From positions 46,892 through 110,891 of the forward strand of contig JAJEFB010000016.1 in assembly GCA_022820665.1 (NCBI GenBank): a stretch of 64,000 bases of DNA, read 5' to 3'. Under the pieces are notes generated by a model. It saw only the letters and a program-made list of their open reading frames with translations, had not been told where the DNA came from and searched no databases. Position 1 is the first letter of the stretch, and the number at the start of each line of letters is the position of its first letter. The DNA is from Anaerolineae bacterium. GTDB taxonomy: Bacteria > Chloroflexota > Anaerolineae > Aggregatilineales > Phototrophicaceae. The position numbers were made by a program, and so were the translations under genes. Below are positions 1-7,539 of the stretch, one piece after another.

Positions 1-44
1 CTGCGGACATCATTAATGTCTGAAAATTGTAGGGGCGACTCTGT

Positions 45-197
45 GGAGTCTGTTGAAAAACACCCCCCATCCCCCGGCCCCTTCCCCCACAAGGAGGGAA
101 GGGGAGCCTAAGTAACCCGTAATGATTCGTTAATGCCCCTCCCTCTTTATGGAGGAGGGGTTGTGGTGGGGGTAAAATGAGAATTTCAACAGTGTCC
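45..197. mobile_element. MITE-like palindromic element with CTGTTGAAA ends
   Basis: The ends GGAGTCTGTTGAAAAA (45-60) and the reverse complement of 182-197 (GGACACTGTTGAAATT) match at 12 of 16 positions, with CTGTTGAAA exact. The inside carries two CCCC/GGGG hairpins: CCCCTTCCC/GGGAAGGGG near 79-105 and a second one near 136-160. It interrupts a GTAGGGGCGAC repeat whose uninterrupted relative lies at 334-388. The flanks CTGTGGAGTC (41-50) and CCTGTGAGTC (196-205) resemble a target duplication. No ORF is inside, so movement would need help from elsewhere. Confidence 0.5.
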
Positions 198-333
198 TGT
201 GAGTCGCTCATTTGGCAGAGCGTTGTCAGGGGCAGTAGTTCCAAGTTAGTCGTTAAAAGCATGTCGACCGTCATACCATGCCCATCATCGGCGGGCGACC
301 AGATTGGTCGCCCCTACGTGCCTCATTTACAGC

Positions 334-388
334 GAAAATTGTAGGGGCGACCTAAAGAGTCGCCCATTTGGCAAAGCCTTGTTAGGGG
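334..388. repeat. GTAGGGGCGAC-family repeat, uninterrupted copy
   Basis: This 55-bp unit begins GAAAATTGTAGGGGCGAC. Its first half is repeated at 22-50 and its second half (GAGTCGCNCATTTGGCANAGC...) at 201-232, so the upstream copy is split by an insertion. Related GGGCGACC/GGTCGCCC palindromes occur at 293-313, 40514-40537 and 61371-61395. Confidence 0.6.
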
Positions 389-427
389 ATATGATGGCAT
401 GTGAGCCAGCCGGAGGCTGATTGCGCC

Positions 428-1351
428 ATGAACTCCAGCCTCTTCAGCCGCCAAGTCGCCGCGCTGCGCCGCTTTGCCGGCGTGTTGCTGCGGCATCCGC
501 AGTCGGCTCTGGGTACAGCCTTGGTGTTCTTCTTTCTGTTTTTGGCGATTTTCGGCTCGGGCTTAGCCCCCTACCCCAATCCCAACGATCAGCGTCACGA
601 TGTTCGACTGTCGCCGACCTTGGATATCGGCGCTTTGCAACTGGGCGCGCATCCCTTCGGCACCGATCGCTTGGGGCGCGATGTCTACAGCCGCGTGATC
701 CTGGGCGCGGGCAGCATCTTCCGCATCGCCGGCCTGGGCACCGTGATCAGCGTGCTTGTTGGATCGGCTGTAGGGCTTTACATGGGCTATCGCGGCGGCT
801 GGTTCGATGAGTTGCTGGGGCGCGTCATTGACGCGCTGCTGGCGATCCCGGCCCTGTTGCTGGCGCTGGTGCTGGTCGGTATCATCCGCAATCTCGATTT
901 CGAGATCGGCAGTTGGCAGGCGGAATTGGCGGATAATGTCGTCCTTTTGGTGATCGCTGTTCTCTATGTGCCGGTGGTGGCACGGGTGGCTCGCAGCAGC
1001 GCCCTCGATATCAAGACCCGTGAATTCGTGGAAGCGGCGGAGATCCGCGGCGAGCCCACGTATTACATCATCTTTCGGGAGATCTTGCCGTCGGTGATCC
1101 CGGCTCTGGTGGTCGAGGCGTCGCTGCGCTTTTCTTATGCGATCTTTCTGGTGGCGTCGCTGGGCTTCCTCGGCTTTGGCGCGCGCCCGCCCTCGCCCGA
1201 TTGGGGACTGATGGTCAACGAAAACCGCGGCGGTTTCTATCAATTGACGCCTTGGGCGCTGGATTTCCCCGCGCTGGCGATCGCGCTCCTGGTCATTGCG
1301 GTCAACTTGATGTCGGACGGCATCCGCCGCGCCGTACAAAAGGGAAACTGA
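428..1351 (+). CDS. Peptide/nickel-type ABC transporter permease (DppC-like)
   Basis: Integral inner-membrane subunit of a binding-protein-dependent importer of the oligopeptide/nickel family. It has an N-terminal membrane anchor (about residues 20-45), an extracytoplasmic loop with the family motif GTDRLGRDVYSR, and a transmembrane core. An EAA loop (EFVEAAEIRGEPTYYIIFREILP) contacts the ATPase. Length (about 307 aa) is normal for the DppC/OppC subfamily. The ATG at 428 is preceded by GGAGG about 12 bases upstream; an in-frame GTG at 401 is an alternative start. The stop overlaps the next ATG by one base (TGATG), so it is operonic with the fused ATPase and the second permease. Substrate is unknown because the binding protein is not in the window. 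Confidence 0.9.
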   Translation: MNSSLFSRQVAALRRFAGVLLRHPQSALGTALVFFFLFLAIFGSGLAPYPNPNDQRHDVRLSPTLDIGALQLGAHPFGTDRLGRDVYSRVILGAGSIFRIAGLGTVISVLVGSAVGLYMGYRGGWFDELLGRVIDALLAIPALLLALVLVGIIRNLDFEIGSWQAELADNVVLLVIAVLYVPVVARVARSSALDIKTREFVEAAEIRGEPTYYIIFREILPSVIPALVVEASLRFSYAIFLVASLGFLGFGARPPSPDWGLMVNENRGGFYQLTPWALDFPALAIALLVIAVNLMSDGIRRAVQKGN

Positions 1352-3432
1352 TGACCGCGCCCCTGCTTGATGTCGAGAATCTGACTGTCAGCTATCGGAT
1401 CGGCAAGCGCTGGATACCGGCTGTGCGCGATTTTCACTTGCAATTGGCGCCGGGTCATATCGTCGGCTTGGTCGGCGAGTCGGGCTCGGGGAAATCTACC
1501 GTGGCGCTGGCGCTGATGCGCTACCTTGGCAGCAACGGGCGCGTGGAAAGCGGCGGTCGTCTGGACTTCGCCGGGGAGGATTTGCTGAGCAAAAGCGATG
1601 CCGAGATGCGCTCTATCTGGGCGCGGCGCGTCAAGCTGGTGCCCCAAAACGCCGGGGCGGCATTGAATCCATCAATGAAGATTGGCGCTCAAGTCACCGA
1701 GGTTTTGGGCGCGGCAATGGGCACAGGCGGCGCCGAAGCCGAGCAAGCCATGCTGCAGATCTTCCATGACGTCAACCTGGTGGATCCTGAGAAAGTGGCG
1801 GATCGCTATCCGCACGAATTGAGCGGGGGCATGCAGCAACGCGTCGTCATCGCCATGGCGCTGATTACCAATCCTGAATTGCTCATTCTCGACGAGCCAA
1901 CCACGGGCCTTGATGTGACCACGGAAGCTGTCATCCTCGATCTGGTTCGCGGGCTGATGGCTGAACGAGATACCGGCGTCATTTATATCACGCATAATCT
2001 GGGCGTGGTGGCGCAACTCTGCGAACGGGTGCTGGTGCTGTACGCCGGCGAGATCATGGAAGAGGCGCCGGTCGAGCAACTCTACGCGCTGCCCCGTCAT
2101 CCTTACTCGCTGGGCTTGCTCAACAGTGTGCCCAGGCTTGGACAAAGCAAAGCCGACAGCCGACTGCATTCGATCAGCGGCAACCCGCCCGCGCTGGCGG
2201 AGTTGACGCGCGGCTGTGTCTTCGCCGATCGCTGCGAATTTGTCATCGATAAGTGCCGGGTGGAAAAGCCGCCCTTGGAACAACTGGGCGACGGGCGCGC
2301 GGCGCGCTGTTTTCGCTGGGAAGAAGTCGACGCTTCGTTCCTCGGTCCTGCTGTCGGTTCCAGTGAGGGAGAGCGCGTTCTTCAAAGGGATGACGCGGAT
2401 ACCGATACGTTGATGCGAGTGACGAACCTGAAAAAGCATTTTCCGGTCGCGAAGAGTTTGGAAGACTGGCTGCGCGGCAGGACGCCGGCGCCGATCCGCG
2501 CTGTCGACGGAGTGAACTTGACCTTGCGGGCGGGGCAGACGCTCGGCTTGGTCGGCGAAAGCGGCAGCGGCAAGACCACCCTTTCGCGCCTGATCATCGG
2601 CTTGCAAGAGCGCACGGGCGGGCAGTTGGAACTGCTGGGCATGGACATCCGCAACAGCGTGCGCGAGCGCAGTCCCGATGTCCTGTCTAAATTGCAGATG
2701 GTATTCCAGAACCCGCAGAACTCGCTGAACCCGTATCTGTCGGTGCGGCAGGCATTGCGGCGACCGCTGGTCAAGCTGCGGGGCATGACGCCGGCGGGAG
2801 CGGAGGCCGAAGTCGCGCAATTGCTGCGGCGGGTCAACCTGCGGGAGGACTATGCCGATCGCTTCCCCGATGAGTTGAGCGGCGGCGAGAAACAGCGCGT
2901 GGTGATCGCGCGAGCCTTCGCCTCCGACCCGGATCTGATCATTTGCGACGAGCCGGTGTCGGCGCTGGATGTATCGGTGCAGTCCGCGGTCTTGAATTTG
3001 CTGGCGCGATTGCAAGAAGAGCACGGCAGCGCCTACCTGTTCATATCGCACGATTTAGCCGTCGTGGGATATCTGTCCGATGTGATCGCGGTCATGTATC
3101 TGGGCCAGCTTTTTGAGGTCGGCGCGGCGAGCGACCTGTTTCAGCCGCCATACCACCCCTACACCGAAGCTCTCGTTTCAGCGATACCTGTCGCGGATCC
3201 ACATCATAAAGCCGAGCGCATGCTGCTGCATGACGTCCTGCCCAGCGCCCAGCGCCTGCCGAGCGGCTGCCGCTTTCACACCCGCTGTCCGCGCAAGATC
3301 GGCGCCGTCTGTGAAGAAGAGGCGCCGCCCTGGCGGGAAGTGGAGGCCGGGCACGCCATCCGTTGCCACATCCCGCTGGAAGAGTTGTCGGCGCTGCAAC
3401 ACAGTTTCCCGCGCTCCGAGGAAATCGGCTAG
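1351..3432 (+). CDS. Fused double-ATPase subunit of peptide-type ABC importer (DppD-DppF fusion)
   Basis: Cytoplasmic energising subunit with two complete nucleotide-binding domains in one 693-aa chain; families often encode these as two proteins. Domain 1 has Walker A GESGSGKST (about residues 42-50), signature LSGGMQQR (157-164) and Walker B LLILDEP (177-183). It ends with the oligopeptide-type C-terminal extension containing cysteines. Domain 2 has Walker A GESGSGKTT (402-410), signature LSGGEKQR and Walker B LIICDEP, followed by a second oligopeptide C-terminal motif (SGCRFHTRCP). The start was chosen at the ATG overlapping the preceding stop. It is the only peptide-type ATPase in the window, so it could also serve the two ATPase-less peptide importers at 26.8-30.6 kb and 50.7-54.2 kb; that sharing is inference. 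Confidence 0.93.
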   Translation: MTAPLLDVENLTVSYRIGKRWIPAVRDFHLQLAPGHIVGLVGESGSGKSTVALALMRYLGSNGRVESGGRLDFAGEDLLSKSDAEMRSIWARRVKLVPQNAGAALNPSMKIGAQVTEVLGAAMGTGGAEAEQAMLQIFHDVNLVDPEKVADRYPHELSGGMQQRVVIAMALITNPELLILDEPTTGLDVTTEAVILDLVRGLMAERDTGVIYITHNLGVVAQLCERVLVLYAGEIMEEAPVEQLYALPRHPYSLGLLNSVPRLGQSKADSRLHSISGNPPALAELTRGCVFADRCEFVIDKCRVEKPPLEQLGDGRAARCFRWEEVDASFLGPAVGSSEGERVLQRDDADTDTLMRVTNLKKHFPVAKSLEDWLRGRTPAPIRAVDGVNLTLRAGQTLGLVGESGSGKTTLSRLIIGLQERTGGQLELLGMDIRNSVRERSPDVLSKLQMVFQNPQNSLNPYLSVRQALRRPLVKLRGMTPAGAEAEVAQLLRRVNLREDYADRFPDELSGGEKQRVVIARAFASDPDLIICDEPVSALDVSVQSAVLNLLARLQEEHGSAYLFISHDLAVVGYLSDVIAVMYLGQLFEVGAASDLFQPPYHPYTEALVSAIPVADPHHKAERMLLHDVLPSAQRLPSGCRFHTRCPRKIGAVCEEEAPPWREVEAGHAIRCHIPLEELSALQHSFPRSEEIG

Positions 3433-3436
3433 GCTT

Positions 3437-4417
3437 ATGCTAAAGTTTTTGCGGCGGCGCTTCGTTTTCTTCTTTTTTACTTACCTGATCAGTTCGCTGA
3501 TGATCTTCTTTTTGCTGCGGGTCTTGCCGGGCGATCCGGCGCGGGTGATCGCCGGCGGGCGCGAAGCTACGGACCAGCAGGTCGAGCAGATCCGCAGCGA
3601 GTTGGGCTTGAACGCGCCGCTGCCGCAGCAATATGTCAACTGGCTGGGCAATTTTCTGGGCGGCGACTGGGGCAAGACGATCGCCTTCCGCGGCGCGGAT
3701 AACCGCGAGCTGATCGTACAGCGCAGCGTCAATTCGGCGCGTCTGGCGCTGGTCGCCTTGCTGCTGTCGGTCCCGCTGTCGCTGGTCTTGGGCATCATCG
3801 CCGGGCTGCGCGAAAACAAATTGCCCGATGTCATCATCTCCCTGCTGACGCTCTCGGTGGTCAGCTTGCCGGAATTCGTGACCGGGCTGTTTCTGATCAA
3901 TATTGTGGCGCTGGGCTGGGTTCGCGGTCCCTTGGCGGAGGCTTTAGGTTGGTGGTTCCCGTCGAGCTCGGCGGTGCCGGCCAACGCCTCGTTCTACGAG
4001 ATGTTGCCCGCGCTCTGGCTGCCGGCATTTGCGGCGACGCTGGTGCTGCTGGCTTACATTTCCCGCCTTACCCGCGCCGGCGTGATTGAGGAATTGAAGC
4101 GGGATTACGTGCGCACAGCGGCTTTGAAAGGCATCCCCTATCGCAGCGTCATCGTTCGGCACGTATTGCGCAATGCCTTGCTGCCGACGGTCACGGTCAT
4201 CGCCATCAGCATCACCTGGCTGATTAGCGGCTTGGTGGTGATCGAATATGTCTTCGGTTTTCCGGGCTTGGGCAGTTTGTTGATCGCCGCCATTGAACGG
4301 CGCGATTTGCTGCTGGTGCAGTCGATCGTGATGGTCAGCGTGACCGTCATTCTTTTCACGAATCTCTTCGCCGACCTGGCTTACGCGGCGCTGAATCCGC
4401 GCATCAAGCTGGGTTGA
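3437..4417 (+). CDS. Peptide/nickel-type ABC transporter permease (DppB-like)
   Basis: Second membrane subunit of the importer, about 326 aa. It starts with a positively charged stretch and a hydrophobic helix typical of DppB (LKFLRRRFVFFFFTY), then the family segment VLPGDPARVIAGG. The EAA-like loop DYVRTAALKGIPYRSVIVRHVLRNALLP is near the C-terminus. The start at 3437 is five bases after the ATPase stop; reading further upstream would run into the ATPase gene in another frame. The order permease C, ATPase fusion, permease B is unusual compared with the common SBP-B-C-D-F order. Confidence 0.9.
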   Translation: MLKFLRRRFVFFFFTYLISSLMIFFLLRVLPGDPARVIAGGREATDQQVEQIRSELGLNAPLPQQYVNWLGNFLGGDWGKTIAFRGADNRELIVQRSVNSARLALVALLLSVPLSLVLGIIAGLRENKLPDVIISLLTLSVVSLPEFVTGLFLINIVALGWVRGPLAEALGWWFPSSSAVPANASFYEMLPALWLPAFAATLVLLAYISRLTRAGVIEELKRDYVRTAALKGIPYRSVIVRHVLRNALLPTVTVIAISITWLISGLVVIEYVFGFPGLGSLLIAAIERRDLLLVQSIVMVSVTVILFTNLFADLAYAALNPRIKLG

Positions 4418-4451
4418 ACAGGGATCTCACCACACGCTGTCATCGCGGCGC

Positions 4452-5681
4452 TCAAGCGGCCGCCGCCGTCCCTTCCTCTTCCGCGCCGCGTTTGATCCAG
4501 ATCAAGACCGATGCCATCAGCAAGAGCGCGCCCCAAAGCCCAAATACAGCGGTCCATCCGCTCCACTCGACGAGCCCGCCGACGGTGAAACCAGCCATGC
4601 CGCCGAAGAAGTTCGACATCATGTTGATGCTGCCAGTGATTGACGCGGCGCGGCCCGGCGGCGCCAGCAGCAAAGGCACCGCGCTCACCACCAAGCCGAA
4701 GGCGCCGTTGAGCATGATCATGCCCAGGCAGATGATCAATAGCGCGAAGAGCCCCGTCGTCGCCGTCAGGGAGAGCATGGCGAAGCCCGCCGCCGTGAGC
4801 ATCGCTGCCGCTGTCACAAAGACTTGATTGCTGCGGACGACGCGCAGCCGCGCCAGGAACAAACCCAGGATCGCGATCACTTGCATGGCGGCCGCGACCG
4901 AGCCAGTCGCGTTTTCGGGGACAATCCGGCTATCCAGGATGTAAGTTGGCAGCCATATCGTCATGCCGTTGAAGACGAAGCCCGCCAGGGCAGTAGCCAG
5001 CAGTACCGCCGCGATTTGGCGCAGTTCGGCGCGGATCTGCGAGGGGTTCAAGCCCTGTGGCGCCGCTTTGGGCGCGTCAATGCCGGCTCGCCACCAGAAA
5101 GCCAGCACCGCCAGCGTCAGTAGCCCGGGCAGCCAAAAGGCGACCTGCCAGTTTGCGCCCGTCGCGACTGCCCCGACCAGGGTCCAGGTGATGGCTGTGC
5201 CAATGACATAGCTGAAGGGCATGAGGGTCGAGATGACTTTGATCTGTCCGCGATCCAGCCGCTCAGCCAGGATGCGAAACATGGGCGCCCAACCGGCCGA
5301 CTGTCCGATGCCGTTGACGCCCCACAGGACAAGCATCAAGAGCAAGGAAGTTTGAAAGGCGAAGGCGATATTGACCAGCGCGATGATCAGCAAGCCGGCG
5401 CAGACCATCCGGAAGGGACTGAGGTGGCTGCCGATTTCGCCGCTGATGAAATGGCAAATGCCGTAGACCCAGAAGAAGACGGTGCCCAGCGCGCCCACCT
5501 CGGCGCGGCTGGCGTCCAGCGCGACTGCCAGTGCCGGCAAGACCACGCTGAAGTTGACTCTGCCCAGGTAGAACAGGGCATAGGTGATCCAGATGACGCC
5601 GACGATCCGTTTATGCGGCGGCGGCGTGGGAGCATTCACCGGAATGTTCACCGGGTATGCCTTGCTGCCCTTGCTGGTCAA
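4452..5681 (-). CDS. Major facilitator superfamily transporter
   Basis: A 409-aa polytopic membrane protein with about twelve hydrophobic segments, consistent with a single-polypeptide MFS carrier. It resembles the sugar-phosphate/anion symporter style, with an early segment YALFYLGRVNFSVVLPALA and a loop between helices 2 and 3 rich in G and H (GEIGSHLSPFRM). Its ATG overlaps the stop of the ABC exporter gene by four bases (ATGA), so it is the last gene of a three-gene reverse-strand operon. Substrate cannot be told from sequence; co-operation with the exporter suggests an export or resistance role, but uptake is equally possible. Confidence 0.85.
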   Translation of the reverse strand: MTSKGSKAYPVNIPVNAPTPPPHKRIVGVIWITYALFYLGRVNFSVVLPALAVALDASRAEVGALGTVFFWVYGICHFISGEIGSHLSPFRMVCAGLLIIALVNIAFAFQTSLLLMLVLWGVNGIGQSAGWAPMFRILAERLDRGQIKVISTLMPFSYVIGTAITWTLVGAVATGANWQVAFWLPGLLTLAVLAFWWRAGIDAPKAAPQGLNPSQIRAELRQIAAVLLATALAGFVFNGMTIWLPTYILDSRIVPENATGSVAAAMQVIAILGLFLARLRVVRSNQVFVTAAAMLTAAGFAMLSLTATTGLFALLIICLGMIMLNGAFGLVVSAVPLLLAPPGRAASITGSINMMSNFFGGMAGFTVGGLVEWSGWTAVFGLWGALLLMASVLIWIKRGAEEEGTAAAA

Positions 5682-7504
5682 TCTGCCAGATCGACGAACT
5701 GGCGCTCGTGCAGCTCGGCGTATAATCCGCCCTGAGCCAACAACTCGGCATGGCTGCCCATTTCGCAGACCCGGCCCTCGTCGACTACGCAGATGACATC
5801 GGCGTTTACGATGGTGCTGAGGCGGTGCGCGATGACGATGGAGGTGCGCTTTGCCAGCAGTTTTTGCAGCGCGTCCTGGATCAGCGTCTCGGTGACCATG
5901 TCGACGCTCGATGTGGCTTCGTCCATGATCAGGATGCGCGGATCCGCCAGAATGGCTCGGGCGATGGAGATGAGTTGACGCTGGCCGACGGACAGGTTGG
6001 CGCCGTCTTCGAGGATTTCGGTTTCATAACCATCAGGAAGGTCGCGGACGAAGGCGTCGACATTGGCGGTTCTGCCGGCAGCGGCGAGTTCGGCCTCAGT
6101 GGCGTCGGGCTTTCCGAAGCGGATATTCTCGGCAATGGTGCCCGAGAAGATGAAGGGATCCTGCGAGACCAAGCCCATCTGCGAACGCATGGAACGCTGT
6201 TGGATCTGGCGGATATCGATGCCGTCGATCAAGAGCGCGCCTTCGCTGGCGTCATAGAAGCGGGCGATCAGATTGGCGATGGACGTTTTGCCGGCGCCGG
6301 TGGGTCCGACCAGCGCGACCATCGTACCCGCTGGAAAGTCCAGGTTGATTTCGCGCAGAACCGGCAGGTTTTCGCGGTAGCCGAAGCTAAGATCTTGAAA
6401 TTGAATGCGTCCCTTGATCGGCGGCATGACTGTCGCGTCATCGCGGTCGCGGATGGCGGGTTCCGTGTTGAGCAGGTTGATCACGCGTTCGCCGCCGGCC
6501 ATAGCCGTCTGCATGGTGGCGTAAAGCTGGCTGAGTTCCTGAACTGGCAAGAAGAAGCGGTTGACATAGCCGAGGAAGGCGATGACCGTACCTAGCGTGA
6601 GCGCGCCCTGGGCTACGCTGATGCCGCCGAAGAGAAGCACGATGCCGGTCGCGACGATGCCGAGGAACTCAACGGTGGGCAAGAAGACGAAGGACAGCGA
6701 CATGGCCTCGATATGCGCGTCGCGGTTGGCTTGATTGACCTCATCAAATTTGCTGGAGGTGCTGTCTTCGTTGGCGAAAGCTTGGATGACGCGAATGCCG
6801 CTGAGATTCTCCGCCAGATCGCCGATTAGATGAGCGTTGCGCGCGCGGGTTTTGCGGAAAGCCAGCTTGGCGCGCCGGGCGAAGATGGCTGTTGCCAGCA
6901 CGATCAGCGGGATGATCGAAAAGGTGACCAGCGCCAGTTGCGCGTTGAGCGAGAGCATGACGATGACGATGCCCGCCAGCAACAAGCTGTCGCCTGTCAG
7001 GGTGATAAGCCCCTGCGAGAGCAATTGGTTGATGACGCCGACATCGCTGATGACGCGCGATATGGTGACGCCGACGATGTGATTGTCGTGGTAAGCCAGC
7101 GGCAATTTCTGCAAATGCCGGAAGAGCGCCGAGCGCAGGTCGGCCAGGACGCGCTGCCCTACCCAACTGAGCAGGAAGCGCTGGGCCGTAGATGATAGAT
7201 AGAGACCGGTTGCCGCGAGCAGCATGAGCAGCGTAATATCGTCGAGCGAAGTGATATCGCCCTGGGCGATCGGTCCGTCGATGGCGACTTTGACCAGGTA
7301 AGGCGTGATCAGGGTTAGCGCTGAGGCGACTAGCATAGCGACGAAGGCTGCCAGCATGTGCAATCCGTAAGGACGCAGGAAGACCAGCAAGTGCCAAAGC
7401 ACGCGCAGATTGAAGGAGCGGCCTTCGACCTTGTCCGCGTAGCCTTCCAAGGTGGAGCGCGGTCCGCTTCTGCCGACGCCGGTTGTGCCTATCGAGAAGC
7501 TCAT
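5678..7504 (-). CDS. ABC exporter half-transporter, consensus-site subunit
   Basis: About 608 aa: six-helix exporter membrane domain (roughly residues 35-330) followed by one ATPase domain. Walker A GPTGAGKT is at about 400-407, Walker B ILIMDE at 524-529 with the catalytic Glu, and the H-loop His is present (IAHRLSTI, about 560). The signature motif is LSVGQ rather than LSGGQ. It pairs with the upstream gene as a heterodimer, whose Walker B and H-loop are degenerate. An ATG at 7504 with AAGGAA six bases away was preferred; a GTG at 7543 overlapping the upstream stop (GTGA) is possible and would add 13 residues. Exported substrate (lipid, drug or peptide) is unknown. Confidence 0.9.
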   Translation of the reverse strand: MSFSIGTTGVGRSGPRSTLEGYADKVEGRSFNLRVLWHLLVFLRPYGLHMLAAFVAMLVASALTLITPYLVKVAIDGPIAQGDITSLDDITLLMLLAATGLYLSSTAQRFLLSWVGQRVLADLRSALFRHLQKLPLAYHDNHIVGVTISRVISDVGVINQLLSQGLITLTGDSLLLAGIVIVMLSLNAQLALVTFSIIPLIVLATAIFARRAKLAFRKTRARNAHLIGDLAENLSGIRVIQAFANEDSTSSKFDEVNQANRDAHIEAMSLSFVFLPTVEFLGIVATGIVLLFGGISVAQGALTLGTVIAFLGYVNRFFLPVQELSQLYATMQTAMAGGERVINLLNTEPAIRDRDDATVMPPIKGRIQFQDLSFGYRENLPVLREINLDFPAGTMVALVGPTGAGKTSIANLIARFYDASEGALLIDGIDIRQIQQRSMRSQMGLVSQDPFIFSGTIAENIRFGKPDATEAELAAAGRTANVDAFVRDLPDGYETEILEDGANLSVGQRQLISIARAILADPRILIMDEATSSVDMVTETLIQDALQKLLAKRTSIVIAHRLSTIVNADVICVVDEGRVCEMGSHAELLAQGGLYAELHERQFVDLAD

Positions 7505-7539
7505 CTTAGTTCCTTGTCGGCTATTCGTCTTTGCCGCGC

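Larger units (their letters stand above)
1..427. other. Gene-free, repeat-rich leader region
   Basis: No convincing coding region is seen. The stretch holds two related copies of a GTAGGGGCGAC repeat (22-50 plus 201-232, and 334-388), a perfect 8-bp hairpin GGGCGACC/GGTCGCCC at 293-313, and a MITE-like insertion at 45-197. The neighbouring operon starts with a permease, so this looks like a junction between an off-window binding-protein gene and its permease. That is inferred from the other importer operons in the window. Confidence 0.6.

Noticed and set aside
1672..3051. Long reverse-strand open frame across the fused ATPase gene
   Set aside because: It mirrors codon-position GC bias of the true gene and shows no domain pattern; same for the long opposite-strand frames at 10661-12013, 23385-24761, 27523-28530 and 47544-48137.
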